Of a stretch of 5,718 bases of DNA, positions 1-5,687 are shown in pieces. The notes under the pieces are model-generated. The model was given only the letters and a program-made list of their open reading frames with translations, had not been told where the DNA came from and searched no databases. The position numbers and the translations under genes were made by a program. The DNA comes from G039029935 sp039029935 (GTDB taxonomy: Bacteria; Chloroflexota; Anaerolineae; Caldilineales; Caldilineaceae): contig JBCCFC010000925.1 in the NCBI GenBank assembly GCA_039029935.1, positions 1-5,718 of the forward strand. Direction: 5' to 3'. Numbering within the stretch: the stretch's first letter is position 1; each line of letters begins with the position of its first letter.

Positions 1-28
1 ATGTCTTTAGCATATACTTGGTTTGCAT
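1..28 (-). CDS. Start of an unidentified gene, cut by the left edge
   Basis: An ATG at 28-26 on the minus strand is preceded by a strong Shine-Dalgarno sequence (AAAGGAGT, complement of 33-40) with five bases between GGAG and the ATG. Nine codons are visible before the edge (MQTKYMLKT), with no stop. The gene lies 79 bases downstream of the AAA ATPase gene on the same strand, with no terminator hairpin seen between them, so the two may share a transcript. Nine residues are too few to name a family. The call rests on the ribosome binding site and open frame alone; a chance match remains possible. Confidence 0.4.
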
Positions 29-107
29 CTTGACTCCTTTATGGCATAATGGTTAAATTATCTGTACGCTTTGAGTCTATTTTCCCTCCTTTTCCACTAT
101 TTCGCAA

Positions 108-1541
108 TTAGCACACTTTGGGATTCCACCCGCTGTCATGTGAAAAATAGGTCTTGCCATCAACTCTACGTCCATCAAACCCACTGAGTAGTGCATACAT
201 ATATCCCTCGGCCATATGCCCCACAAAGTTATTGACTCTTCCGAGCAGTGTCTGATATTCAGAATTTATCTCTTTTAATGCCTCCTCGGAAGACACGTTT
301 TCGACTTCAACCTTGTGATGATATTCAATGTAACGACGTAACATCGGGTCAGTCGTACCTTTGTAGCTGCTTAACCCGGCCTTCTGAACGATATCGACCC
401 ACTTTAGTTTTTCGAGCGAGGCTCGCACTGCTTTTTCATCTTCACCAATCTCTTTGGCGATACGTTTCGTATCAATGCGTGTATCAGGATACTTTGTGGT
501 CCAATACATCACCTTACGCGTTGTATCCCCATCATTCAATTCATGTGAGTATTTGTCAAATTCTGAGGAATAATGCTGCCATAGCTGTCCATTATGATTA
601 GTCACCTCAAATTGGATAACCTCTTTCAAGGCATCTAATTCAGGATAGCGTGTGCGTGCTAAACTCTGGCTGGTCATCAAACTTTCCACTGCATAGGGAT
701 AACCCCCCGTGATTTCCCAAACCATTTCTGAAAATTCTTCTGTTCGAGAAACTCCTTCTTGCTGTGCCAAGTAACCGACCAAATCGTATGTATATTGTTT
801 GGGGAGGGGTTGAATGAAGTGATACCCAAAACGCCCTGATAGCCCACCGGCTAGTGCTTTCCCTGTCAATAACGAGACTGCTGATCCTGATACGAGCATG
901 GGTGCCCATAGGGACTCCGCCGCTTTTTGAAAACTGCTTGTGACAGAATGAATGCGGTCTAGCAATGGGTTATATACACTAGTCAGTACCTGAAATTCAT
1001 CAATGATTAACGCTGTCCACAACTCATAGTCTTGTGCCAAATAGCGTGGAATATGACAAACACTACGAGCAAATCCATCCAACCCATTATGTGGGTCCCC
1101 TGGTATTGACCTGTCATATCGCTGATAGATTGATTGAATCCGCTTATCTGCATTGGGCTCAACCTCTTCACGTAGCAGTGTCCAGTCAGAGGCTAGCCGC
1201 AGTAGGGATGGCTCGCGCTGATGGAATGCCATGTAGCTGGCGATATATCCGCCCAAAAAGGTCTGGATATACTCAATATTGGTGATGGGAATATCGCGGT
1301 GCAAGAAGGTTTCAAACGTAATAAAAATGGGCGTCACACGCGTTTGTTCATAAAAGAGATACTCATATAGCTTTGCTAACACAGATGTCTTTCCTGTGCG
1401 TCGTCGACCAACCAACGCCACACTATCGGATGAAGATTTAGGGATTTGGGTTCCCCATTTTTTGAGCCAAGCAAGTTCATCGTGGCGGTCTACAAATTGG
1501 TCTGTATTTTCTCGGTTTAATAAAGCGATTCGTTTTTCCAT
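108..1541 (-). CDS. AAA-type ATPase of the archaeal ATPase/COG1672 group, C-terminal domain possibly cut short
   Basis: This 477-residue protein is predicted to be a cytoplasmic P-loop ATPase. An N-terminal FVDRHDELAWL segment (16-26) resembles the conserved F-x-x-R-x-x-E-L lead-in of the ATPase_2 family. Walker A is GRRRTGKTS (45-53) and Walker B is ALIIDEFQ (177-184, with D181 and E182). A sensor-like LVSGSAVSLL follows (216-225), then GRFG (236-239) with a possible arginine finger R237. Residues about 353-405 look like a winged helix (KRIAKEIGEDEKAVRASLEKL). The tail has GHMAEGYMYALL (441-452) and VDGKTYF (460-466), which resemble the opening of the PD-(D/E)XK-like domain found at the C-terminus of some relatives, but the protein ends 11 residues later. 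The start is supported by GAGG (complement of 1547-1550) five bases upstream. GC is lower than in the liv genes (26/60 at 301-360 and 29/60 at 1441-1500, against 34/60 at 1981-2040). The biological role of this family is poorly known; no partner or target can be inferred here. Confidence 0.85.
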   Translation of the reverse strand: MEKRIALLNRENTDQFVDRHDELAWLKKWGTQIPKSSSDSVALVGRRRTGKTSVLAKLYEYLFYEQTRVTPIFITFETFLHRDIPITNIEYIQTFLGGYIASYMAFHQREPSLLRLASDWTLLREEVEPNADKRIQSIYQRYDRSIPGDPHNGLDGFARSVCHIPRYLAQDYELWTALIIDEFQVLTSVYNPLLDRIHSVTSSFQKAAESLWAPMLVSGSAVSLLTGKALAGGLSGRFGYHFIQPLPKQYTYDLVGYLAQQEGVSRTEEFSEMVWEITGGYPYAVESLMTSQSLARTRYPELDALKEVIQFEVTNHNGQLWQHYSSEFDKYSHELNDGDTTRKVMYWTTKYPDTRIDTKRIAKEIGEDEKAVRASLEKLKWVDIVQKAGLSSYKGTTDPMLRRYIEYHHKVEVENVSSEEALKEINSEYQTLLGRVNNFVGHMAEGYMYALLSGFDGRRVDGKTYFSHDSGWNPKVC

Positions 1542-1550
1542 CTTATCCTC
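1542..1550 (-). promoter_or_regulatory. Ribosome binding site of the AAA ATPase gene
   Basis: The minus strand reads GAGGATAAG directly before the ATG at 1541. GAGG with a five-base spacer fixes this start over the in-frame codons further downstream, and the start also keeps the conserved FVDR segment at a normal distance from the N-terminus. Confidence 0.6.
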
Positions 1551-1588
1551 AACATAATCATAACCAATATACCGATGTTTGAGGATTA

Positions 1589-1617
1589 ATTATCTACCAG
1601 ACCCGTTTTTCTGTCTA
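1589..1617 (-). promoter_or_regulatory. Predicted sigma-70-type promoter of the AAA ATPase gene
   Basis: On the minus strand TAGACA (complement of 1612-1617) matches the -35 consensus at five of six bases. It is followed after exactly 17 bases by GATAAT (complement of 1589-1594), five of six against TATAAT. Transcription would begin near 1582, giving a leader of about 40 bases. This would make the ATPase gene independent of the liv operon upstream. It is a pattern match only. Confidence 0.45.
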
Positions 1618-1739
1618 ATTTGTATAAGATCGGTCTACTATTGAACGGTGTGGATAAAGCAAAACAAATTCTATCATGAAGAGAATCAACATGTTGAGGC
1701 TACGAAGAAGAGATGTCTACACAATTAATTTCACGTGTC

Positions 1740-2462
1740 CTAATGACTCCCACCCAAATACGCCGCCTGCACCCGTGCATCATTCAGCAAATCATCCGCA
1801 CTGCCCTCAACCGTAACCCGCCCCGTCTCAATCACATACCCTCGGTCGGCCAATCGCAAGGCGGCAAGGGCATTCTGCTCAACCAGCAAAATCGTCATGC
1901 CATCCTCGCGCAGTTTGCTGATGACTTCAAACAAATCTTTGACAATCAACGGTGCTAGCCCCAACGATGGCTCGTCAAAGAGCATCAATTTGGGACGCGC
2001 CATCATGCCACGTCCAATTGCCAGCATCTGCTGCTCGCCACCACTCATGGTCGCCGCTAGTTGACGACGCCGTTCCTGCAAGCGTGGGAAAATCTCATAG
2101 ACCCAGTTGATGTCCTGCTCAACGGCTTTCATGCCGACTTGACGATAGCGTTGATAGGCCCCCAGCAGCAGATTGTCGTGCACAGTCATCGTGCCAAAGA
2201 CTTGGCGATGTTCGGGAACATGCGATAACCCAGCGTGGACAATGTGCGCAGCAGTGCGGCGGGTAATCTCAGCATCACCAAAACGAATTGTCCCGCTTTT
2301 GGCGCGTAGCAACCCGCTAATTGTGTTGAGCAACGTCGTCTTGCCCGCCCCGTTTGCACCCACCAATGCAACAATCTCGCCCTCATCCACGTGGAGAGAC
2401 ACATCTTTGAGGGCTTGGATTTTTCCATAGTATGTTGAAATCGAATTTAGCTCTAGTAACAT
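1740..2462 (-). CDS. livF: LivF, second ATPase of a branched-chain amino acid type ABC importer
   Basis: This 240-residue cytoplasmic subunit binds and hydrolyses ATP to drive import through LivH/LivM, pairing with LivG. All ABC motifs are present: Walker A GANGAGKTT (35-43), the LivF-style Q-loop region VPEHRQVF (82-89, with E84 in the usual glutamine position), signature MSGGEQQ (139-145), Walker B LMLFDEP (159-165), and the switch LLVEQN (192-197), where Gln196 replaces the usual His, as is typical of LivF. The length matches the family. The start MLLELNSISTYYGKIQAL aligns with the normal LivF N-terminus, so the ATG at 2462 is right, yet there is no Shine-Dalgarno sequence: a TTAATAG heptamer array runs up to the ATG. 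It is the last liv gene, 81 bases after livG, and ends in TAG. Confidence 0.96.
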   Translation of the reverse strand: MLLELNSISTYYGKIQALKDVSLHVDEGEIVALVGANGAGKTTLLNTISGLLRAKSGTIRFGDAEITRRTAAHIVHAGLSHVPEHRQVFGTMTVHDNLLLGAYQRYRQVGMKAVEQDINWVYEIFPRLQERRRQLAATMSGGEQQMLAIGRGMMARPKLMLFDEPSLGLAPLIVKDLFEVISKLREDGMTILLVEQNALAALRLADRGYVIETGRVTVEGSADDLLNDARVQAAYLGGSH

Positions 2463-2540
2463 AATAGTTAATAGTTAATAGTTAATAGTTAATAGTTAAT
2501 AGGCCATTAAACTATTAACTATTAACTATTAACTATTAAC
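2463..2540. repeat. Inverted heptamer array (AATAGTT/AACTATT) between livG and livF
   Basis: On the plus strand AATAGTT is repeated 5.7 times at 2463-2502, then, after a short spacer, its reverse complement AACTATT is repeated 4.4 times at 2510-2540. One register gives a perfect 29-bp stem (2474-2502 with 2512-2540) around a 9-base loop (2503-2511); other registers are possible because of the tandem units. The units are identical to one another. The array begins the base next to the livF ATG and ends three bases past the livG stop codon. TTAATAG brings TAA and TAG into all three frames as the 7-base unit shifts, so ribosomes from livG cannot read across. There is no T-run typical of an intrinsic terminator. 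Confidence 0.97.
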
Positions 2541-2543
2541 TGC

Positions 2544-3314
2544 TTATTCTCCTAGATAGGCCCGAATTACTTCTGGGTTTGACTGAACCGCTGATGGTAT
2601 ATCGTCAGCGATGGCACGGCCATACTCCAACACGAGAACTTCATCGACCAAGCCCATCACGACATCCATATCATGCTCGACCAAAATGACGGTCACGCCA
2701 CGTTCACGGATTTTGCGAATGAGGTCGGTGAGTTCTTGACTTTCGGTGTTGTTAAGCCCCGCCGCTGGTTCATCAAGCAGAATCAGTGATGGCTCTGTCG
2801 CCAATGCCCGTGCAATCTCCAAACGCCGTTGCAGGCCAAAGGGCAAATCGGTGGCATTGACATCGGCATATTGAGTCATGTCTACAAAACCGAGTAATTC
2901 CTGTGCAGCGGCTCGTGTTACTGCTTCCTCACGACGCGCACGGGGCAATTTGAGTGCCGCCGCCAGAAATCCCGTCTCGGTCTTGAGATGACGTCCCAGC
3001 ATCACATTTTCCAGAACGGTCATGCCTTCAAAGAGACGAATGGTCTGGAAGGTGCGTGTGATACCCTTGCTGGCAACAATATGCGGCTCAAGCTCTTCAA
3101 TCGGCTCACCGTTGTAGACAATATGACCACTTGTCGGTTTATAAATGCCTGTGATGATGTTAAAGAGCGTGGTTTTGCCTGCGCCGTTGGGTCCAATGAT
3201 GGCCTTGATCTGTCCTGGATAGACCTTGCTGCTCACTTGATCAAGCGCGGTCAAGCCACCAAAAACTATTGTGATACCCCGCATGTCCAACAGCGGTTGT
3301 TGATGCTCACTCAT
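2544..3314 (-). CDS. livG: LivG, first ATPase of a branched-chain amino acid type ABC importer
   Basis: This 256-residue nucleotide-binding subunit partners LivF beneath the LivH/LivM channel. Motifs in order: Walker A GPNGAGKTT (41-49); Q-loop RTFQTIRLF (87-95, Q90); signature region LPFGLQRRLEIARAL (157-171), which is the degenerate LivG form, with Leu161 where Gln is more common; Walker B LILLDEP (177-183, D181 and E182); and H-loop LVEHD (211-215, H214). The end, NPEVIRAYLGE, is the usual LivG C-terminus. The N-terminus has about seven extra polar residues before the core, which is normal. The leader has only a weak purine-rich match (GAGAGG, complement of 3330-3335, about 15 bases away). 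Initiation may depend on ribosomes finishing the mini-ORF that overlaps this start. Confidence 0.96.
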   Translation of the reverse strand: MSEHQQPLLDMRGITIVFGGLTALDQVSSKVYPGQIKAIIGPNGAGKTTLFNIITGIYKPTSGHIVYNGEPIEELEPHIVASKGITRTFQTIRLFEGMTVLENVMLGRHLKTETGFLAAALKLPRARREEAVTRAAAQELLGFVDMTQYADVNATDLPFGLQRRLEIARALATEPSLILLDEPAAGLNNTESQELTDLIRKIRERGVTVILVEHDMDVVMGLVDEVLVLEYGRAIADDIPSAVQSNPEVIRAYLGE

Positions 3315-3387
3315 ACAAAAATCTCAAAGCCTCTCTTCTGTCCTCTGTGCCCTCTGCGCTCTCTGCGGTTAAATATATGTTGCTCAT
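3307..3387 (-). CDS. 26-codon bridging mini-ORF made from a nonamer repeat, between livM and livG
   Basis: The frame begins at an ATG (3387-3385) that overlaps the livM TGA as ATGA. It runs open for 26 codons and ends in TGA (3309-3307), overlapping the first eight bases of livG. The peptide starts MSNIYLTAES and is acidic in the middle, because the repeat period of nine bases equals three codons (TAE, SAE, GTE, DRR). No family is recognisable. A functional peptide is doubtful. A role in carrying ribosomes from livM to livG is possible, since livG has only a weak ribosome binding site. The open frame could also be chance, as this repeat type lacks stop codons. Confidence 0.3.
   Translation of the reverse strand: MSNIYLTAESAEGTEDRREALRFLYE
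3334..3369. repeat. Degenerate nonamer repeat (GCGCAGAGG type)
   Basis: On the minus strand four consecutive nine-base units can be read: ACCGCAGAG, AGCGCAGAG, GGCACAGAG and a degenerate GACAGAAGA. From memory this belongs to a kind of CGCAGAGG-rich intergenic repeat scattered through many environmental bacterial genomes, often preceded by TTTAA, as it is here at 3369-3373. That match cannot be verified without a search. It fills most of the 69 bases between livM and livG and is the only part of that gap with clear structure. Confidence 0.7.
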
Positions 3388-4460
3388 GCCGCAGCCTCCA
3401 TGTCTGTTTCATTCTTGCGCGTAAATAGCTGTTGACCTGCTTTTGCGAGACCGTTGGGCAAGAAAATCATGATAGCAACCAGAATCACGCCAAAGACGAC
3501 TGGCTCTACTTCACTGCCTGCACTCTCCAAAACGAGGTGGAGTCGAGAGCGCAACAGTTCTTCAATGCCCAGAATCACAGAGACGCCAACCAGCGCACCC
3601 CAAACGGTGCTGGCGCCACCTACTGCGGCCATCACCAGCAGTTCGAGAGAGGCCAAAAAGTTAAATGGGCGTGGTGAAACGGCTGCTTGGAAATGCGCAA
3701 AGAGGCTTCCGGCAAGGCTGGCGAGCATGGTACTGAGCATGAAGACACGCAGTTTGAATGCCGCTGTGTCTACACCCATTGCCTGCGCTGCAATCTCACT
3801 ACCATGAATGGCTCGCAATGCACGTCCCACGCGTGAGTTGACAATGTTTTGCACAATGATGATGGATAGTATGGCAAAGAACCAGACCAAGTAGTAGTAC
3901 CGTTCAATCGGCCAGAGTGAGAAGTTACCGATGCGTAGACGAGGCACATCCGGTAGGCCATCAAATCCCCCCGTGATGTTGAGCGTGTTGGGCTGAATGC
4001 CAAAATTCTCGCGGAAGAGAATGATGATCATGATGCCCAGCCCTAGTGTTGCCATCGCCAAATAGTGTCCCTTGAGACGCAGAATGGGCTGGCCGACAAA
4101 GTAGACAAAGATGCCTGTGATGACGACGCCTGCGACCATCAAGAGCCAAGGCCACCACCATTGGGCGACAAGTCCTTCGGGCAAGCCTAATGCAACGCCT
4201 CTTGTGGTAAAGATAGCCGAGACGTATGCACCGATGCCGTAAAAAGATGCCTGTCCAAGTGATGCCTGTCCGGCAAAGCCCATGAGCAGATTTAGTCCAA
4301 CGACGATGATGGTGAAGAGGCCGATGCGGACCAACGTACTAAAGGTGATGATACCACCTGTCAGTTGGGAGACGCCCTCCGCTGTATTGCTCTCAACCCA
4401 GCCAAGAAAAAGCACGACAATGGTGAGAAGTAAGATGCTGATTGTGTGTCGATTCATCAT
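3384..4460 (-). CDS. livM: LivM, permease subunit of a branched-chain amino acid type ABC importer
   Basis: This 358-residue integral inner-membrane protein forms the translocation channel with LivH. It has a first hydrophobic segment at 7-22 and then the family hallmark GLNLLMGFAGQASLGQASF (55-73) leading into GIGAY (75-79). ITGGFDGL (162-169) is the conserved periplasmic-side motif. GRALRAIHGSEIAAQAMGVD (212-231) is the EAA-like cytoplasmic loop that docks on the ATPases. Further hydrophobic helices end at IFLPNGL near 333-339. A ribosome binding site AGGGGA (complement of 4469-4474) lies eight bases before the first of two ATG codons (4460 and 4457), favouring the first. The length is normal for LivM. 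The gene is 65 bases after livH, and its TGA overlaps the start of the bridging mini-ORF. Confidence 0.95.
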   Translation of the reverse strand: MMNRHTISILLLTIVVLFLGWVESNTAEGVSQLTGGIITFSTLVRIGLFTIIVVGLNLLMGFAGQASLGQASFYGIGAYVSAIFTTRGVALGLPEGLVAQWWWPWLLMVAGVVITGIFVYFVGQPILRLKGHYLAMATLGLGIMIIILFRENFGIQPNTLNITGGFDGLPDVPRLRIGNFSLWPIERYYYLVWFFAILSIIIVQNIVNSRVGRALRAIHGSEIAAQAMGVDTAAFKLRVFMLSTMLASLAGSLFAHFQAAVSPRPFNFLASLELLVMAAVGGASTVWGALVGVSVILGIEELLRSRLHLVLESAGSEVEPVVFGVILVAIMIFLPNGLAKAGQQLFTRKNETDMEAAA

Positions 4461-4474
4461 GTGTTCATTCCCCT
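4461..4474 (-). promoter_or_regulatory. Ribosome binding site of livM
   Basis: The minus strand reads AGGGGA at 4474-4469, then eight bases, then ATG. It decides between the two adjacent ATG codons in favour of the one at 4460. It is the only clear Shine-Dalgarno sequence among the liv genes in this window. Confidence 0.6.
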
Positions 4475-4486
4475 ATCCAAGGAGAT

Positions 4487-4519
4487 AGAAGTCCGACTTT
4501 TGATAAAAGTCGGACTTCT
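4487..4519. repeat. Perfect 15-bp hairpin between livH and livM
   Basis: AGAAGTCCGACTTTT (4487-4501) is followed by the loop GAT and then its exact reverse complement (4505-4519). It begins six bases after the livH stop, reading on the minus strand, and ends 12 bases before the livM ribosome binding site. On the minus strand the stem is followed by ATCTCC, not a T-run, so it is not a standard terminator. It may be a dispersed palindromic element, an mRNA-stabilising hairpin or a partial attenuator. The near-perfect symmetry suggests a repetitive element rather than drift. Confidence 0.9.
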
Positions 4520-4525
4520 TACCCC

Positions 4526-5557
4526 CTATACTTTCTCTGTCGATTCTTGGCTACCCAAAATGCCATTGGGTCGGAACAGCAGCACCAATATCAGAATAAG
4601 GAAGGCAAAAATATCCTTGATCCCTGCTTTGGTGACACCTGCCCCGACATTCTCAATCACGCCCAGCAGGATGCCCCCAAGCACGGCGGCAGGGGCGTTG
4701 ACCAGCCCCCCCATGATGGCGGCGACAAATCCTTTGAGTCCTAGAATCAAGCCCATGTCATAGACAGGTCGTGTGGCTGGTGCAAGCACAATGCCACCGA
4801 TTGCACCGAGTGCCGCTGCCAGTGCAAAGGAGAGAGCCGACATACGATTGGGGCTGATACCCATCAGTCGCGCCGCTTGGCGGTTGATGGCACAGGCACG
4901 CAGGGCTTTGCCCCACATGGTGCGCTCAAAGAAGAGAGCCAGCAGAATCATCACAAGAGCCGTTGTACCCCAAATCCAGAAGCTCTGCGCTTTGATAATG
5001 ATGTTGCTGTCACCAAGTGCCAGTCGAATGGTTTTGTCACGCAGTGCCATTGTTGTGAAGGCAGGTAGTGTGTAGCTGTCGGTTCCCCAGATGAGAAAGG
5101 CGATGCCCTGCATGGTGATAAAGACACCGACCGTAATGATGATGAGTGTCAGCGGCTCGGCGTTGCGTGCGGGATAGATGGCAACCCGTTCGATAATGAG
5201 GCCAATGAGCGTGGTCAGAAGCACGGCGATGATCGCGGCCAGTGCAAGACGCGGTGCAGCAGGCCATGACCCCAAGGTTGCCCAATCGTTGACTGTGACA
5301 GCCAGCATCGCACCGAGCATGGCAAACCCGCCTTGCCCAAAGTTGATGATGCCTGTGACGTTGTAGATGGTGACAAAACCAAGCGCAATTAACGCATAGA
5401 TTGTGCCGCCACGTAGACCATCGAGTGCCAGTTGTAGATATTGTGCAGTGCCAAAATTTTTGGCACTACCCAATTGCCACGCCTGATAGACAACCAGGGC
5501 AAATACGAAAAGGGTTAGGAGCCGTTTGAACCAATTGTTTTGGATAATGGATCGCAT
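4526..5557 (-). CDS. livH: LivH, permease subunit of a branched-chain amino acid type ABC importer
   Basis: This 343-residue integral inner-membrane protein is the other half of the channel. After an N-terminal hydrophobic helix (13-29), which makes it longer than the usual form of about 300 residues, the family core begins with GGTIYALIALGFVTIYN (50-66) and VTGIINFGQGGFAMLGA (67-83). GKALRACAINRQAARLMGIS (216-235) is the EAA-like loop contacting the ATPases. A glycine-rich segment, GAIGGIVLAP, follows, and the end has FRPNGILG (328-335), a typical LivH terminus. The ATG at 5557 has no Shine-Dalgarno sequence upstream, only a CA-rich stretch and the octamer repeat. A later start is possible, but the upstream region encodes a reasonable membrane helix. 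It is the first liv gene visible, so the promoter and any binding protein gene lie beyond the repeat or the edge. Confidence 0.94.
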   Translation of the reverse strand: MRSIIQNNWFKRLLTLFVFALVVYQAWQLGSAKNFGTAQYLQLALDGLRGGTIYALIALGFVTIYNVTGIINFGQGGFAMLGAMLAVTVNDWATLGSWPAAPRLALAAIIAVLLTTLIGLIIERVAIYPARNAEPLTLIIITVGVFITMQGIAFLIWGTDSYTLPAFTTMALRDKTIRLALGDSNIIIKAQSFWIWGTTALVMILLALFFERTMWGKALRACAINRQAARLMGISPNRMSALSFALAAALGAIGGIVLAPATRPVYDMGLILGLKGFVAAIMGGLVNAPAAVLGGILLGVIENVGAGVTKAGIKDIFAFLILILVLLFRPNGILGSQESTEKV

Positions 5558-5578
5558 GTTGTGGTGTGTCGGTAGGTC
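5536..5578. repeat. Left arm of a 43-bp perfect inverted repeat covering the livH start
   Basis: These 43 bases contain the first 22 bases of livH plus 21 bases of its leader. They are matched exactly, in inverted orientation, by 5676-5718, with the axis at 5627. Base 5579 is the first position that fails to match. Confidence 0.95.
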
Positions 5579-5687
5579 GGTAGGTCGGTAAATCGGTATT
5601 CAGTAGGTCGGTAGGTCGGTATTCGGTGTTCATGACCGACCTACCGACCTACCGATTACTGGCCTACTGGATACTGACCTACCGACA
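5569..5687. repeat. Octamer array (GGTAGGTC) folded into a long imperfect inverted repeat
   Basis: The left side has runs of GGTAGGTC-type units near 5570-5590 and 5603-5620, and the right side has the inverted form near 5635-5653 and 5676-5687. The core is a perfect 18-bp stem (5603-5620 with 5635-5652) around a 14-base loop (5621-5634). Outside the core, pairing continues in nearly the same register down to the left arm, broken by mismatches and one single-base shift. The design (short tandem units inverted about a small loop) is the same as that of the heptamer array between livG and livF, with a different unit. Confidence 0.9.

Larger units (their letters stand above)
1542..1739. other. 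Gap between livF and the AAA ATPase gene
   Basis: This 198-base, AT-rich gap holds the predicted ATPase promoter near its left end and a perfect 12-bp palindrome, TCAACATGTTGA, at 1686-1697, which could be an operator but has no supporting context. No hairpin followed by a T-run was found after livF, so the end of the liv transcript is not marked by a recognisable intrinsic terminator. I see no credible gene on either strand here. Confidence 0.5.

Noticed and set aside
81..91. AGGAGGGAAA on the minus strand as a ribosome binding site for another small gene
   Set aside because: The motif is strong, but no ATG, GTG or TTG follows at a usable distance. The next ATG with a good site is the one at 28.
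108..130. Simple frameshift at the end of the ATPase gene hiding a full C-terminal domain
   Set aside because: Both alternative frames close within about 15 codons, which is too short to supply the missing part of a nuclease-like domain.
1686..1697. Perfect 12-bp palindrome TCAACATGTTGA as a regulator binding site
   Set aside because: A single short palindrome in an AT-rich gap is expected fairly often by chance, and it lies about 70 bases upstream of the predicted -35 box. It is mentioned in the gap entry but not called as an operator.
1713..1958. Plus-strand open frame of 81 codons overlapping the end of livF
   Set aside because: It lies opposite conserved livF coding sequence, has no ribosome binding site and no recognisable protein motif; it is a shadow of livF.
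2463..2540. CRISPR array
   Set aside because: The units are seven bases long, have no spacers and are inverted on themselves. No cas genes are present.
2988..3428. Plus-strand open frame of 146 codons across livG and the livG-livM gap
   Set aside because: It is antisense to the livG core, reads through the nonamer repeat, and shows low-complexity, Cys-rich content typical of a shadow frame.
4487..4519. Intrinsic terminator between livH and livM
   Set aside because: The hairpin has no T-run after the stem on the minus strand, and termination here would separate two subunits that must be made together.
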